Source of the DNA: Climacteris rufus | Taxonomy: Eukaryota; Chordata; Aves; Passeriformes; Climacteridae | Direction: 5' to 3' | Assembly (NCBI GenBank): GCA_013398175.1 | Contig: VZRZ01002349.1 | Location: forward strand, 225,152-289,151 | DNA length: 64,000 nucleotides | Shown here: piece after piece, positions 36,782 to 46,592 of the stretch | How the letters are laid out: every line of letters starts with the position of its first letter | Numbering within the stretch: position 1 is the stretch's first letter | Notes under the pieces: generated by a model | What the model saw: only the letters and a program-made list of their open reading frames with translations | The model's database searches: none | Told to the model about the DNA's origin: nothing | Position numbers and translations under genes: made by a program

Positions 36782-39700
36782 GTGAGGAGGAGGAGGAGAA
36801 GGAGGAGGAGGCGGCGGGGGTGGCGCAGCTGTGCTATGGCTCCCCGAGACACTCGAGCGAGCGGCTCTGGCAGCCTCTCTCCCACCTGCGCGGGCCTGGC
36901 CGCCGCCCCGGTCACTCCCCGCCGTGTTTCTGCCTCCGCAGATCTTGGTATGGAAGGAGCTGGACTATGGCGCGATGACGGAGTCGGAGAAGCAGATGCT
37001 CGTGTCGGAGGTGAACCTGCTGCGGGAGCTGCGGCACCCGAACATCGTGCGGTACTACGATCGCATCATCGACCGGAGCAGTACCACCCTGTACATCGTG
37101 ATGGAGTACTGCGATGGGGGGGACCTGGCGAGCCTGATCGCCAAGTGCGCCAAAGAAAGGCACGTGAAATCTGCTCGTGGCACCTTTGGAATACGCTGCA
37201 CGAGTCCTGGGCAATCCAGAGAGAAGGGAAGTTGTATCTCTCAACTTCTGAGCAGGTCCCGGTTAAACCCTTTGGACCCAACAACTCTTCCCAGCTGTGA
37301 AAGGCTTTGTACAAAGTTACGGCAGCGATGGGAATTATCCTATTGAGTGCACCACCAGGCTGGATATTGATACTGAAATAGTAAAAACAATGGAGCTGTC
37401 TTGTGAGGCAGAAGCTGTTGAGGCGTTTCTGGCTATGAATGGGGTTGAAAACCTAAACCAGCTCTTGTAGACAGGCAGCTTGGTCTATGGGTTCTGGCTT
37501 CCCCATCAGTAAGGCTACTTGAGCCCTGTGTTTTATTAGAACACCAAAATATGTGGAATGGAAGGATGATTTTTGAACACGATGTGAAAAGCTACTTTAT
37601 GGGCCTGCATATAAAGCTTGGGGGCACATCAAGTTGATAAGGCTTCACCTGGGTCTAATCTTGGGCTTAGCAGCCTACTCAAGTATAGTATCAATTTTCA
37701 CATTCTTACATCAAACAAGTGCATGACACTACCTCTGTTACTTTGTGAGAATAGTCTAAAATAGTACTGCATCTGCCCCCCAGCATCAGTGCTTTCATTT
37801 AAGGAAGGTTCTATTAAAAAATCAGTCCTGTCTTGGCTGCTATTGTATGTTGCTCTTTATTAACAGCTGACAATATACTCTTATGTTAAGTGATCATAGG
37901 GACTGGTCTTATCACAAAAGCATCAAATTGATGTTTGTGTTGTAAGTGATGAAAATGCTATGTATTTGTTAGATGTTTTGGGAGAGGCAGGAAATACTAC
38001 AGGGATGCTGCAATGAAAGTCTAAATGTCTTCCAACATGTGGGATTATTTTTTAAAAAGTCAGTTTTAAAAATAGAATACTTAGATGCCTGTTGCTGATA
38101 GTGGTTATTTCAGTGATGTTTTATGATAGTAATATTGAAAAAGTTATGGGACTAAGAGTGGCAGTGACTGCTTAAACTGATGTGTGCTCAGAAAATCCAT
38201 TAAACAATGTGTTCATTTTCCAGGCATTTCTTGGAAGAAAGCTTTGTTCTCCGGGTGTTGACTCAGCTAACGTTGGCCTTGAAGGAGTGCCACAGGCGGA
38301 GCGATGGGGGAGTCACTGTGCACCGTGACCTAAAACCAGCAAATGTCTTTCTGGATGGCAAACAGAATGTGAAACTTGGAGACTTTGGACTGGCTAGGAT
38401 ATTGCACCATGACACCAGCTTTGCCAAAACGTTTGTTGGAACTCCATATTACATGTCTCCAGTAAGACCTCCCTTCTATGCATTATCTTCCCTTTGGCCC
38501 CTCCAGGATGTGCTTTCTGCAGTGTTGATCTCAGAGTCCATGAATGTTTGGGAGGTTTTAATGAAACTTTATTGGTCTTAAATGCAGGTGACTTTTTTCA
38601 TAGAGTATGTATATTCTGGAGACAAAGTTATTTTGCAGTTATTTTCATCTCCTGGCTTCCCCACGTAGTGAACTGCCTTCTAATGAAAGTTGCTCTTCCC
38701 TGTATAAGTTTTGTTATGTTCTTGGGATATTAGAGATGTTGGAGTATATTGTTCCTGAAAAGGAGCAGGGAAGCTAGAGACCTTTTATGTTGCATAGTGT
38801 GAAGGTACAGAGCTTATTAAATTACCTCTTGATGGTAGGATTTTAATTAGTAGTGGAAATGAGCAGAAAGGACTTATTTCCCTGAGACAGTGCATTTTGT
38901 GTGGGAAAGATTAATGTTCACTGAAATAGAGTTGTGTCAATTGTAGGTTGGTGCAACACTTCGGTCTTCTGCAGTGTAGTACTGCCACAACTCATTAAAA
39001 TTTTGATAGTAAGAGTAAATATGGGTATTAATTAAGATGGAACATTAGAAGTAACACCAGTATGTAATGGTTTATTTCAGATTTGAATAATACCTGATTA
39101 TCCTGCAACAGTGAAACCACGTCTCTGTTAACAAACCTGAGATTGTTCTCTCTCTTTAGGAACAAATGAACTACATGTCATACAATGAAAAATCTGACAT
39201 CTGGTCTCTAGGATGTCTTCTGTATGAATTATGTGCTCTCTCGTAAGTATGGGAAATGTGGAAACACAGCTGCTAATGTAGGTGTGATTAAATTTTGTAT
39301 AGATGAAAGCTTAAAGGTTTCAGAGATGAGGCCTAGATTTTTATTTCTGTATTGACCTTGACATTAGATAGCAAAACAAACTTTTGATTGCAGTTTTTTT
39401 CGTAGTCTGATACTTTTTATGTCTGAAAACAAGTCCTGTAAAACTAGTGAAAGAATCTAAGAAGAGTTTTCTTCTTCAGGCCTCCATTTACAGCTTACAA
39501 CCAAAAGGAGCTGGCAGAGAAGATAAGGGAAGGGAAGTTCAGGCGGATACCGTACCGTTACTCAGACGAGTTGAACAACCTCCTCAGAGAGATGCTGAAT
39601 GTGAAGGTGGGAATCAATTACTAGTTTTTCCACCTATAATTTGAACTAGTACTGAAATACTGGTTTTTCTTCTGAATTATGAAACCAATCTGAAGTAGTG

Positions 39701-42700
39701 GTTGTCATCACCTTGTTGCTTACAGGGGAAGGAGGGAGGAGTTGTGCTCGGAGTCCATTAAGCAAAGGCAGCAGCTCAAGTGTCATGCCAGGTTCACAGG
39801 ATGCCAGAAGGCTGCCTCAGTATTGGCTTACACAGGGTTTTATGACAGCATGCTTATTGAGGTCTTATAATTTCAAGGTTAAAATGGTTCCAGTGTGTTT
39901 GGAAGTTGGAAGGGGCTGTTTTGTGCTCATTTGGGGTGTTGCCTTACATGGCTAATGTATAGCTTGCTCCCTGCTGCTGGCATGGGGGTGTTGAGAAGAA
40001 CACAGCATGGGACAACAAAGCTGTACCAAGCACCCAAGCCTCCAGCAGATATGGATTGTTCCACTCTGCTGGAGTGTTAGCTCCAGAACCTGCTGACAGC
40101 TGCCTCTGCAGGCTCACCCACCCCCTTCTGACTCTGAAAGGAGCGGGTGCCTGGGCTGGGAGAGACAGAGTTGTGACTCTGGATCTGAAGGCCGGTAACA
40201 GACTCCTCCCTTGGCTTTTGTCACCTGGTTGTGCTACCCCTTCCTAGCTCCATTTTTCTCTAACCTCTCCTTCATTGTGTAGAACCTCAGCTGGTCTTGC
40301 TTGGGAATCTCTGGCCTTAATGTTTCTTCTTACAGATGGAATCTGTTGGTAATGTCTTTCCTTTAGGATTACTGCCGACCTTCTGTTGAAGATATTCTGC
40401 AGCACCCCTTGATAGAAGACTTGGTGACAGAAGAACAAAAACAGAATTCTGACAGAAGAGGCGTGAGGCCATGGGAGCCAGAAAAGCTGCAGTACTCAGA
40501 TGCTGCAGGGAACGAGCTGAAACGGAAGGAGCATCAATTACAGGAGCGAGAACAAGCCATCAAAGAGAGAGAGCAGCGATTGGAGCGTATGCTATCCCGG
40601 CTTGGGAAGGGGGGGCAAGGGCATTCTCATTCACTTGGAGGAAGAGAAAGCAGACAGTTTTCACTACCCTCACTTTAATGCACTAGGATATTGTAGTCCT
40701 GCATTCACCACTAGAATTGTGTCTAAAGACCAAAACAAGAATGCTCAGGGCCTACTCAGCTATACTAGCTTCTGTTTTAAGTTACTAAGATAGAATTGGC
40801 AGTTTAGATATGGAAGTCTGGTTTGTGAAGATTACTTTTCTCTATACTTTCCTAATTGCCACTCATGTTTAATAGGGTCTGAATATGTTGTTCTGCACTG
40901 TGCTGTGTAGGTTGCTTTTCACCTACTGTGTAAATAAGCATTGGCTATACTAACATGTAACCTAAGGTGAGCCTAATGTTGGAGAAAAAAAATCTTTGAG
41001 TAAACTGTCAGCTGCTTTTATAAAAGCTGCACCCTACAGGTAGCTTACCTATGAGTCTACAGATGGCTGGTCCTCAGGTGCTGGCATTTCCTGCCCACAT
41101 AAAGTATCTCTGCATATGCAGTAAGCTCTACAATACAGCTTTTAACCATATGTATTTGTTTTTTGAGCCTGAATACCAGCTGCTACTGTTGTAAGCAGGG
41201 TGTGTAGTCATAGCTGAGTTATAGTATCTGGTATATAAATATTTAAATCTGTGTCATGTGTGCCGTCAGTTAATGTGCAGATTAGAAAGTTGCGATCCCT
41301 TCGTTGCTGCAGATACTTCAGAGTTCAGGAGCAGAAGCGTGCCTGGCATTTCCGAGTACTTGTCAGTGCTTAGTGCAGTGACAAAAGCGTATCTACACAG
41401 CAGTTACCTTTGTTTAGAGCCCTAGAATCACACATGAGTGCACCTGACTGGCTGTTAGTGCTGTGTTTCCCTGCAAGAACACCCCAGCCTGCACAAGCAC
41501 TAACATTTACATGTTAACACTGCGTACCACCGTATTTCTACTTCCAGAGAGAGAACGGGAACTCTGTGTTCGAGAGAGACTGGCAGAGGACAAACTCGCT
41601 AGGTATCTTACTAACCTGTAATAGCTGATATTAGAGACTCTACAGTCTGACAACAAAAAGCTTAAACTTCTCTTTCCAAACCAGAGCTGAGAACCTGATG
41701 AAGAGGTGCAATCTCCACCGGCAGCAGCGGGAGGCAACGTACGCGGATGGCCCAGGTATGCAAATGCGCAAGAAGGCGCTTGCACAGCTCAGTGTGGGCT
41801 GGTGTGACCAGAAGAAAGCCCCTGGTGCTCAGTGTGCTCTCCACAGTCCCCCTGAGGCAATGCAGAGCCCATTTATGGCTGCATGGTTGGGAAGAGACTT
41901 TTGATTTTCTGCTTTGCAAAAGGACTTCGCTGAGTGATGCTCAACTTAAGTCTGAGTTGCCACTGTTTGCACTGCAATCTTGTGCTGTCTGGGAAATCAG
42001 GTTCTGGGGGTGAGCTTAGGGAAGGGCCTGCTTGTAACCCAAACCTTTCCCACAGCTGCACTTACTTTATGTATGGATGTCTTTTTACAGACCTTTGATT
42101 TAGTTAATTTTAATAAAATTGCACATGTCTAATCAATTCAGCTTTCATTAAACTTCCAAAAACTTTAACATGGGAGATATTTATTGCAAGAGACCCAGCT
42201 GTGATTGGTGCATTGTATAAACTATGAAGAATACACACAGCTATCATAGAAAGAAAAACTCAGATTTGAAAATGTGCAAAAATACTTCCTGACTGCCTCT
42301 AGTCCAATCTGTTTTTCAGTAATATTTGACACTCACTTTTCCCTTTGTTATTCAATCCTTGCTATCATAAGAGGTGGTAGCATCACCTGTTTATTTCACC
42401 CATCTTTTATTGTTAAAAATGATTCGAGTATCTAATTGCCTTTTTCCATAGTGGCAGGAGTAGTGAAGGGCTGGATTAGAAGTAGTACTCTAGAACAAAG
42501 ACCTGTGAACACTCTTTAACATGCAGCAACACTCTTCATTTAGTTTTGGTCTGATAAAACAAGATAATGTCACTGCCTCCAAAGAAAATAAAACTGAAGT
42601 AGCTTTTCTTTTTTTTCAAGAAGTGCCTATCACAGCAGGAAAAGACACAAGTAAAATGCCCCTAGAAAGTGAGTGCTCCTTGAGCTCTTCCTAACATTTC

Positions 42701-44411
42701 TGTCAACTTTGAGAATTCCACCCGTCTCTCAACCTATTGTCTGACTTCAACACATTAAAGAATTTGAGAATAAACTTGCTTTTGGCTTTCTGATGTTGCA
42801 TCTAAAACTGGATGATTAAAGGCAAATGAGCTTCAGCTCTTGCTTCTGTTCTCTTCTGCATTTCCCACCCCTTTACATGATATTGGTTTTTGAAGATAGG
42901 CAAAACCAGTTTGGGTGGTCAATGCCTCAAGATAGATAATGCAGCAAAGTGAACATAGTTAGTGCAAGACTGACCAGATCTTGCAATATCTGTACAGAAC
43001 CTGATTTTCTGCACTTCCAATTCCTTCCATGGTGCTCTTGTAACAATGTTTCTAAAATTCTTCCTGTTCTCATATAAATGGATTCAGTGTTTCTCCAACA
43101 TGGTACCAAGATTGCTTGCTCATATTTCCAATTGCTCAAATATTGCTGTATTTTTCACAACTGGATTGCATCACACATCTTAGATCCCTAATTTCTCCTG
43201 GAAGCCCAGTGTGTGGTCCACTTGACAGTAAAATGGAATACCAAAAATCCTGGTTTCTAAGACTGTCCAAGACACTACCCTACTTTTACAGGGATTTTCT
43301 GATTCTTAGGGAATGATTTAATGTTAAAACAGATCTGACTTACAGCAATGAAGTTACAAAATGCTGAAATATTTGCTGGCTTTATCAGTTTCTTCTTGGT
43401 CTTTTGTGCTTATTGCATCCTTGCTGTAGCCTAATACATTGAAAATTAAGGCTGCAGCAGTGTGAAGATTAGAATAGCTAGACCTTTGATTAAATAAAAA
43501 TCACACCTTAAGTTGTGCCTTGTGAAGTTGGCTCTTATGAGAGGGAACTCAGCTGTTCTTTTTGATGGTGGTTTTTGCACTCTTGAGTCATTAACTGCGT
43601 TTTGCTAGTGGCATGCTGTAAGATACACTATGAAAATTCCTGTTCTGGAGGCTGCAGTGAAAGTAACTTGTTAATTTTTAATGCACTTAAACTCATTACT
43701 CAAGTCAGAACCTAATTTGTACCCCAGTGACTTAATACAAGGATAGGGTTGGAACAATGTGGGTAATGTACAAAGGCCACTGGACAGGTTCAGTCTGCCC
43801 CTGCTGTGAAGCAAAGACAAGGTTTTTTCAGTAGCTGGGGGCCTAGTTCTGCATTTTCTTTCAAAATGGATTATGCTACTGTTTAGTTTAATTTCTGTCC
43901 TTCAGAAGAGGCATCATGTTTTTTCTTCCTAAGCAACTAATATTTCCTTAGATATTGGGAGGTGCACCCTAAAAACTACTATGGCATATATTCTTTTACC
44001 ACAATCAATTAGAAGGCTTGTTTTCATTTTTTTCCCTCAAAAAAATAGAAAAGAATTGTTGCTATTAACTGAAATGCATTTAATTAGATCATTTAAAGCC
44101 ATAGGTAGATGACAAAATGGGCATCAGGGTAAAGGCAATAAATGCTGGCAGATGCACTAATGCAGTACTTTTTGATTTCTTAAGATAATGCACTCCTGCT
44201 TCCCCTTTCTACAACCAAGAAGAACACACACTTTGATGGAAGTGAAGACAAAGCTGTGCCTCCTCATAATATGGAAAACTATTTCCTTTCCAAAGGGAAA
44301 AGCTCTGACCTCAAGAGGCGTCTCTATGCTGCAAACCTCCGGGCTCAAGCACTGGCTGAACTGGAGAAAAACTATCAACTGAAGAGCAGACAAATCCTGG
44401 GCATGCGCTGA
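36686..44411 (+). CDS. NEK2: NEK2, NIMA-related Ser/Thr kinase 2 (complete, nine exons)
   Basis: Joined exons are 36686-36781, 36942-37159, 38224-38461, 39160-39242, 39480-39606, 40367-40586, 41548-41602, 41685-41755 and 44185-44411: 1335 bases, 444 residues plus TGA (human has 445). NEK2 is a centrosomal kinase that phosphorylates linker proteins such as rootletin and C-NAP1 to split centrosomes before mitosis. Visible are the glycine loop GAGSYGKC (15-22), ATP lysine K37 in VWKEL, HRD with D140, N145, DFG at 158-160, and activation-loop T174 in TSFAKTFVGTPYYMSPE. A coiled coil rich in Glu/Arg/Gln spans about 295-350, and the C-terminus is GMR. The start is the only ATG giving the NEK family N-terminus. 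Intron 2 has a GC donor; all other introns are GT-AG. Introns hold no other recognised feature. Oddities: one residue is missing before HRD, and the PP1-docking and KEN motifs known in human are absent. Confidence 0.97.
36942..37159 (+). CDS. NEK2: NEK2 exon 2
   Basis: Residues 33-104 plus two bases of codon 105. It carries the ATP-binding Lys in ILVWKEL, the alpha-C region and the hinge IVMEYCDGGDL. The acceptor is CCGCAG. The exon must end at GAAAG, where the next bases are GCACGT; using the nearby GTGAAA four bases further would put exon 3 out of frame. Confidence 0.9.
38224..38461 (+). CDS. NEK2: NEK2 exon 3
   Basis: Residues 105-184: the catalytic loop HRDLKPANVFLD, the DFG motif and the activation segment to MSP. 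The acceptor is TTCCAG and the donor GTAAGA, in phase 0. The reading GGVTVHRD is one residue shorter than the human GGHTVLHRD. Confidence 0.95.
39160..39242 (+). CDS. NEK2: NEK2 exon 4
   Basis: Residues 185-211 and part of 212: EQMNYMSYNEKSDIWSLGC, the APE-equivalent end of the activation segment and the DxWSLG motif of the C-lobe. Acceptor CTTTAG, donor GTAAGT. Confidence 0.95.
39480..39606 (+). CDS. NEK2: NEK2 exon 5
   Basis: The end of codon 212 to residue 254: PPFTAYNQKEL and KFRRIPYRYSDEL of the kinase C-lobe. Acceptor CTTCAG, donor GTGGGA, in phase 0. Confidence 0.95.
40367..40586 (+). CDS. NEK2: NEK2 exon 6
   Basis: Residues 255-327 and the first base of codon 328. It starts DYCRPSVEDIL, the end of the kinase domain, then passes into the Glu/Arg/Gln-rich coiled coil used for dimerisation. 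The exon ends TTGGAGC before GTATGC; this choice rather than reading through restores the LEQREREL heptads of the family. Confidence 0.93.
41548..41602 (+). CDS. NEK2: NEK2 exon 7
   Basis: A 55-base exon reading through RERELCVRERLAEDKLA, nearly identical to the human coiled coil. Acceptor TTCCAG, donor GTATCT; intron 7 is only 82 bases. Confidence 0.94.
41685..41755 (+). CDS. NEK2: NEK2 exon 8
   Basis: A 71-base exon starting AENLMKRCNLHRQQRE after an ACCAG acceptor and ending with one base of codon 370 before GTATGC. The second half is poorly conserved against human. In mammals a shorter NEK2B form arises by alternative processing in the following intron; I cannot tell whether that happens here. 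Confidence 0.85.
41756..44184 (+). other. NEK2: NEK2 intron 8
   Basis: A 2.4-kb intron from GTATGC to TTCTTAAG. No exon or transposable element is recognised inside. AATAAA-type signals occur within it (for example near 42114 and 42587) and could support a short transcript, which is speculation. Confidence 0.7.
44185..44411 (+). CDS. NEK2: NEK2 exon 9 with stop
   Basis: Residues 370-444 and TGA. It begins DNALLLPLSTTKKN, which aligns with the human segment before KKKVHF, and ends LRAQALAELEKNYQLKSRQ then ILGMR. The acceptor TTCTTAAG is weak at -3 but is the only one that gives the right phase and the conserved start of this exon. Confidence 0.92.
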
Positions 44412-44603
44412 AACTGGGACAGATGGGTTTCTCTTTGAAAAGATGATTAAATGTGTAGGCAGATTCTTGTGCCTCCCTCTTTTAAGCTAGAACCTACTGA
44501 AAAATTATTTTAACAGCTGTTGTACAAACTCTTAGTTTTTGACAGGTCATTTATGATAAACGCATAAGATGCTATATGATGAAAATAGGTGCTTTTGATA
44601 CCA

Positions 44604-44609
44604 AATAAA
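44604..44609 (+). terminator. NEK2: NEK2 polyadenylation signal candidate
   Basis: AATAAA lies 193 bases after the NEK2 stop, the first canonical signal downstream. It implies a short 3' UTR of roughly 44412-44630. Downstream GT-rich sequence is weak, so longer forms are possible. Confidence 0.55.
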
Positions 44610-44630
44610 ACAAAGTTAATTAATTGTATT

Positions 44631-46170
44631 ATTAAAAATATTTTGATCCTCTTGTTTGCCATATATTACTTTTCTGAAATATATAAAGAATGAATATATA
44701 TAAAGGATTTGTTTAAAATCTGATGTGAAAAACTTTTCAGTTGAAAAATGTACATAGATTCACAGTCTGTAGGTTAAAATGATGCTGTATGTAATGCACA
44801 GTTATTGATAAATATTGGTATTCTGTATATATGGAAAAACTGGCTTCTTTTCTGTACTTGTAAAGATTTTTTAACAAAAGAGCACAAAGATTTTATGCTG
44901 TCTCTTCCTACTAAGTAAGTGGCCTATCAAAGCAGGCTACTTTTGGTGTAATGTTTTGACTAATGAATGGGATGGGTCAGAATAACGTAATTTATGAGTT
45001 TATATTCCTTTCTGCCTGAGCAGCTGAATGTCTTGTCCATCAGCTCCTGAAAGGCCTGCATCAGGGCATGGCATTTGAAATAACACCTTCTTGCTTTGCC
45101 TAGAAACTGTTATAAGCTGATGCCCTGAGACTGCTGCCCAGGATGGGACACATCCAGGGAATTAGCATCTGTGTCTTGGGGGGGCAGTTGTCCTCTGAAG
45201 AGTAAATCCTTATTTTCTTGAAGCTTATGACGTGTCTCCATCTTGCCCTTAATAATTCTCTGCTGGAGCAGGAGTTGCTCACTTAAGGTGGTGTAAGTTT
45301 CATGAACTAACTTGGAATTTTAAAGTATCCTTTGAAACTGTGATGTCTGGCATATGTTTTATACAAAGATTTTTTTTTCTCTTCTGGATTGATATGCGAT
45401 AAAACATCCATTCTTAGGAAACAAACTTGTTTTCAAAACTCTTGTTTCCTTATTGGGCTATGAATGTTATCTAAGGTGGTAGTCTAAGAGGCTTTTTACT
45501 TCATAAGAGAGACTCTTGTTTGAAACACCAATTTAATTTGACACAGTAGATGATCTTAAGGGTCCCATCCAACCCAAACCATTCTATGTTTTGCTGATAG
45601 ACAAATACTTGTGTAATCAACCAGTAGTTCTGCTCTAGCAGATTCTTAACCTTCCAGCAGAATTTAACATTTGTTTGCAGAGTGGTTGCTGTTTTCACCA
45701 CAACCTTTGCTTAAAAGGATTAGATATGACCACATTGTTTGCTAATCTAAAACTAGCAGCATTCTGGTGGATATTCCCCAGCACCAGTGTGGAAATGTCT
45801 GCTCGGTGTACACACACAGCCAGAGTAGCTGTGCCTTGTGGATCAGTGTGGCTTTCCTTCTGCATTTTTCATATTGCTGAAGCCTCTCATCTGTATGTGG
45901 AGGGTGAATCCCTGCTTTGTTACCATGTTTGTACGCTCAGGTTTTTCTGTTCTGTGCCTCCATCAGAAGACCTGCAATAGGATTCTGGCCTTCATGTGGA
46001 TCTTTATGGTTTAACCCATAAAACATTAAAGAGCAGGATATGCAGTGGTGTTACTCCAATGTTAAAAAATATGGAGGATACAAGAATGTTTTGTCATCTG
46101 TAAAATGCAGGTATCAATGAAAGGAGGAAAACAAGCAGCCAAGAAAATAAATGATTAATGGAAGATCATA
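44631..46170. other. NEK2 3' flank, no gene
   Basis: AT-rich flank. Contains only the CR1 scrap near 45546-45590. The plus frame at 45675-45980 shows no recognisable domain. Confidence 0.6.
45546..45590 (+). mobile_element. CR1 LINE 3'-end scrap, plus orientation
   Basis: GATCTTAAGGGTCCCATCC followed by AACCCAAACCATTCTATG is the terminal ~45 bases of an avian CR1, with a single copy of the terminal ATTCTATG motif. Confidence 0.75.
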
Positions 46171-46592
46171 TTCATAGAATCATAGAATGGCCTGAGTTGG
46201 AAAGGTCCTTAAAGACCATCAAGTTCCAACCCCCCTGCCATGGTCAGGAACACCTTCCACTGGACCAGGTTGTTCAGAGCTCCATCCAGCCTGGCCTTGA
46301 ACACTGCCAGGAACCATCCCGGGAATATCAACAAACCCTCTGGGAAACCTGTCCCAGTGCCTCACCTCCCTCATAACAAAGAATTTTTCCCTAATATCTG
46401 ATCTAAACCTACTCTCAGTTTGAATCCGCTCCCCCTTGTCCTGTCAATACATGCTCTTGTATCAAGTCCATCGTTTTTCATGTATGGGAAAGCTGCAATT
46501 AGGTCACTCCAAAGCCTTCTCTTTTCCAGGCTGAACAATCCCAATTCTCTCAGCCTTTCCTCATAGGAGAAGTGTTCCATCCCTCTTATCAT
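46171..46592 (-). mobile_element. CR1 LINE 3' fragment, minus orientation
   Basis: On the plus strand it starts TCATAGAATCATAGAATGG, the reverse complement of the CR1 terminal repeat. It continues through the 3' UTR block reading CCCCCCTGCCATGG and CCAGCCTGGCCTTGAACACT, then the decayed C-terminus of ORF2. On the minus strand that C-terminus reads YEERLRELGLFSLEKRRL. About 420 bases, 5'-truncated, with decayed frames. Confidence 0.92.

Larger units (their letters stand above)
36505..36940 (+). promoter_or_regulatory. NEK2: NEK2 CpG island promoter
   Basis: A dense CpG island covers the N gap, the 5' UTR, exon 1 and intron 1. It contains several GC boxes (for example GGGGCGGGGCGGGG near 36525-36538 and the GGGCGGGCGGGGCGG run at 36603-36617). 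There is no TATA box in the readable part. The transcription start is probably between the CCAAT box and the ATG at 36686, but cannot be placed exactly. Confidence 0.8.

Noticed and set aside
36400..37300. Long plus-strand frames through the NEK2 promoter and exon 1 (192 and 284 codons)
   Set aside because: They run across the N gap, read through intron 1 and use the wrong frame of NEK2 exons; they stay open because of purine- and GC-rich composition.
37160..37346. Read-through of NEK2 exon 2 into intron 2 as an alternative C-terminus
   Set aside because: The frame continues past GCACGT to a stop near 37346 but loses all kinase homology; splicing at 37159 restores the conserved protein.
41507..42013. 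Overlapping frames around NEK2 exons 7-8 on both strands
   Set aside because: They are shadows of the short exons and their introns; no independent homology.
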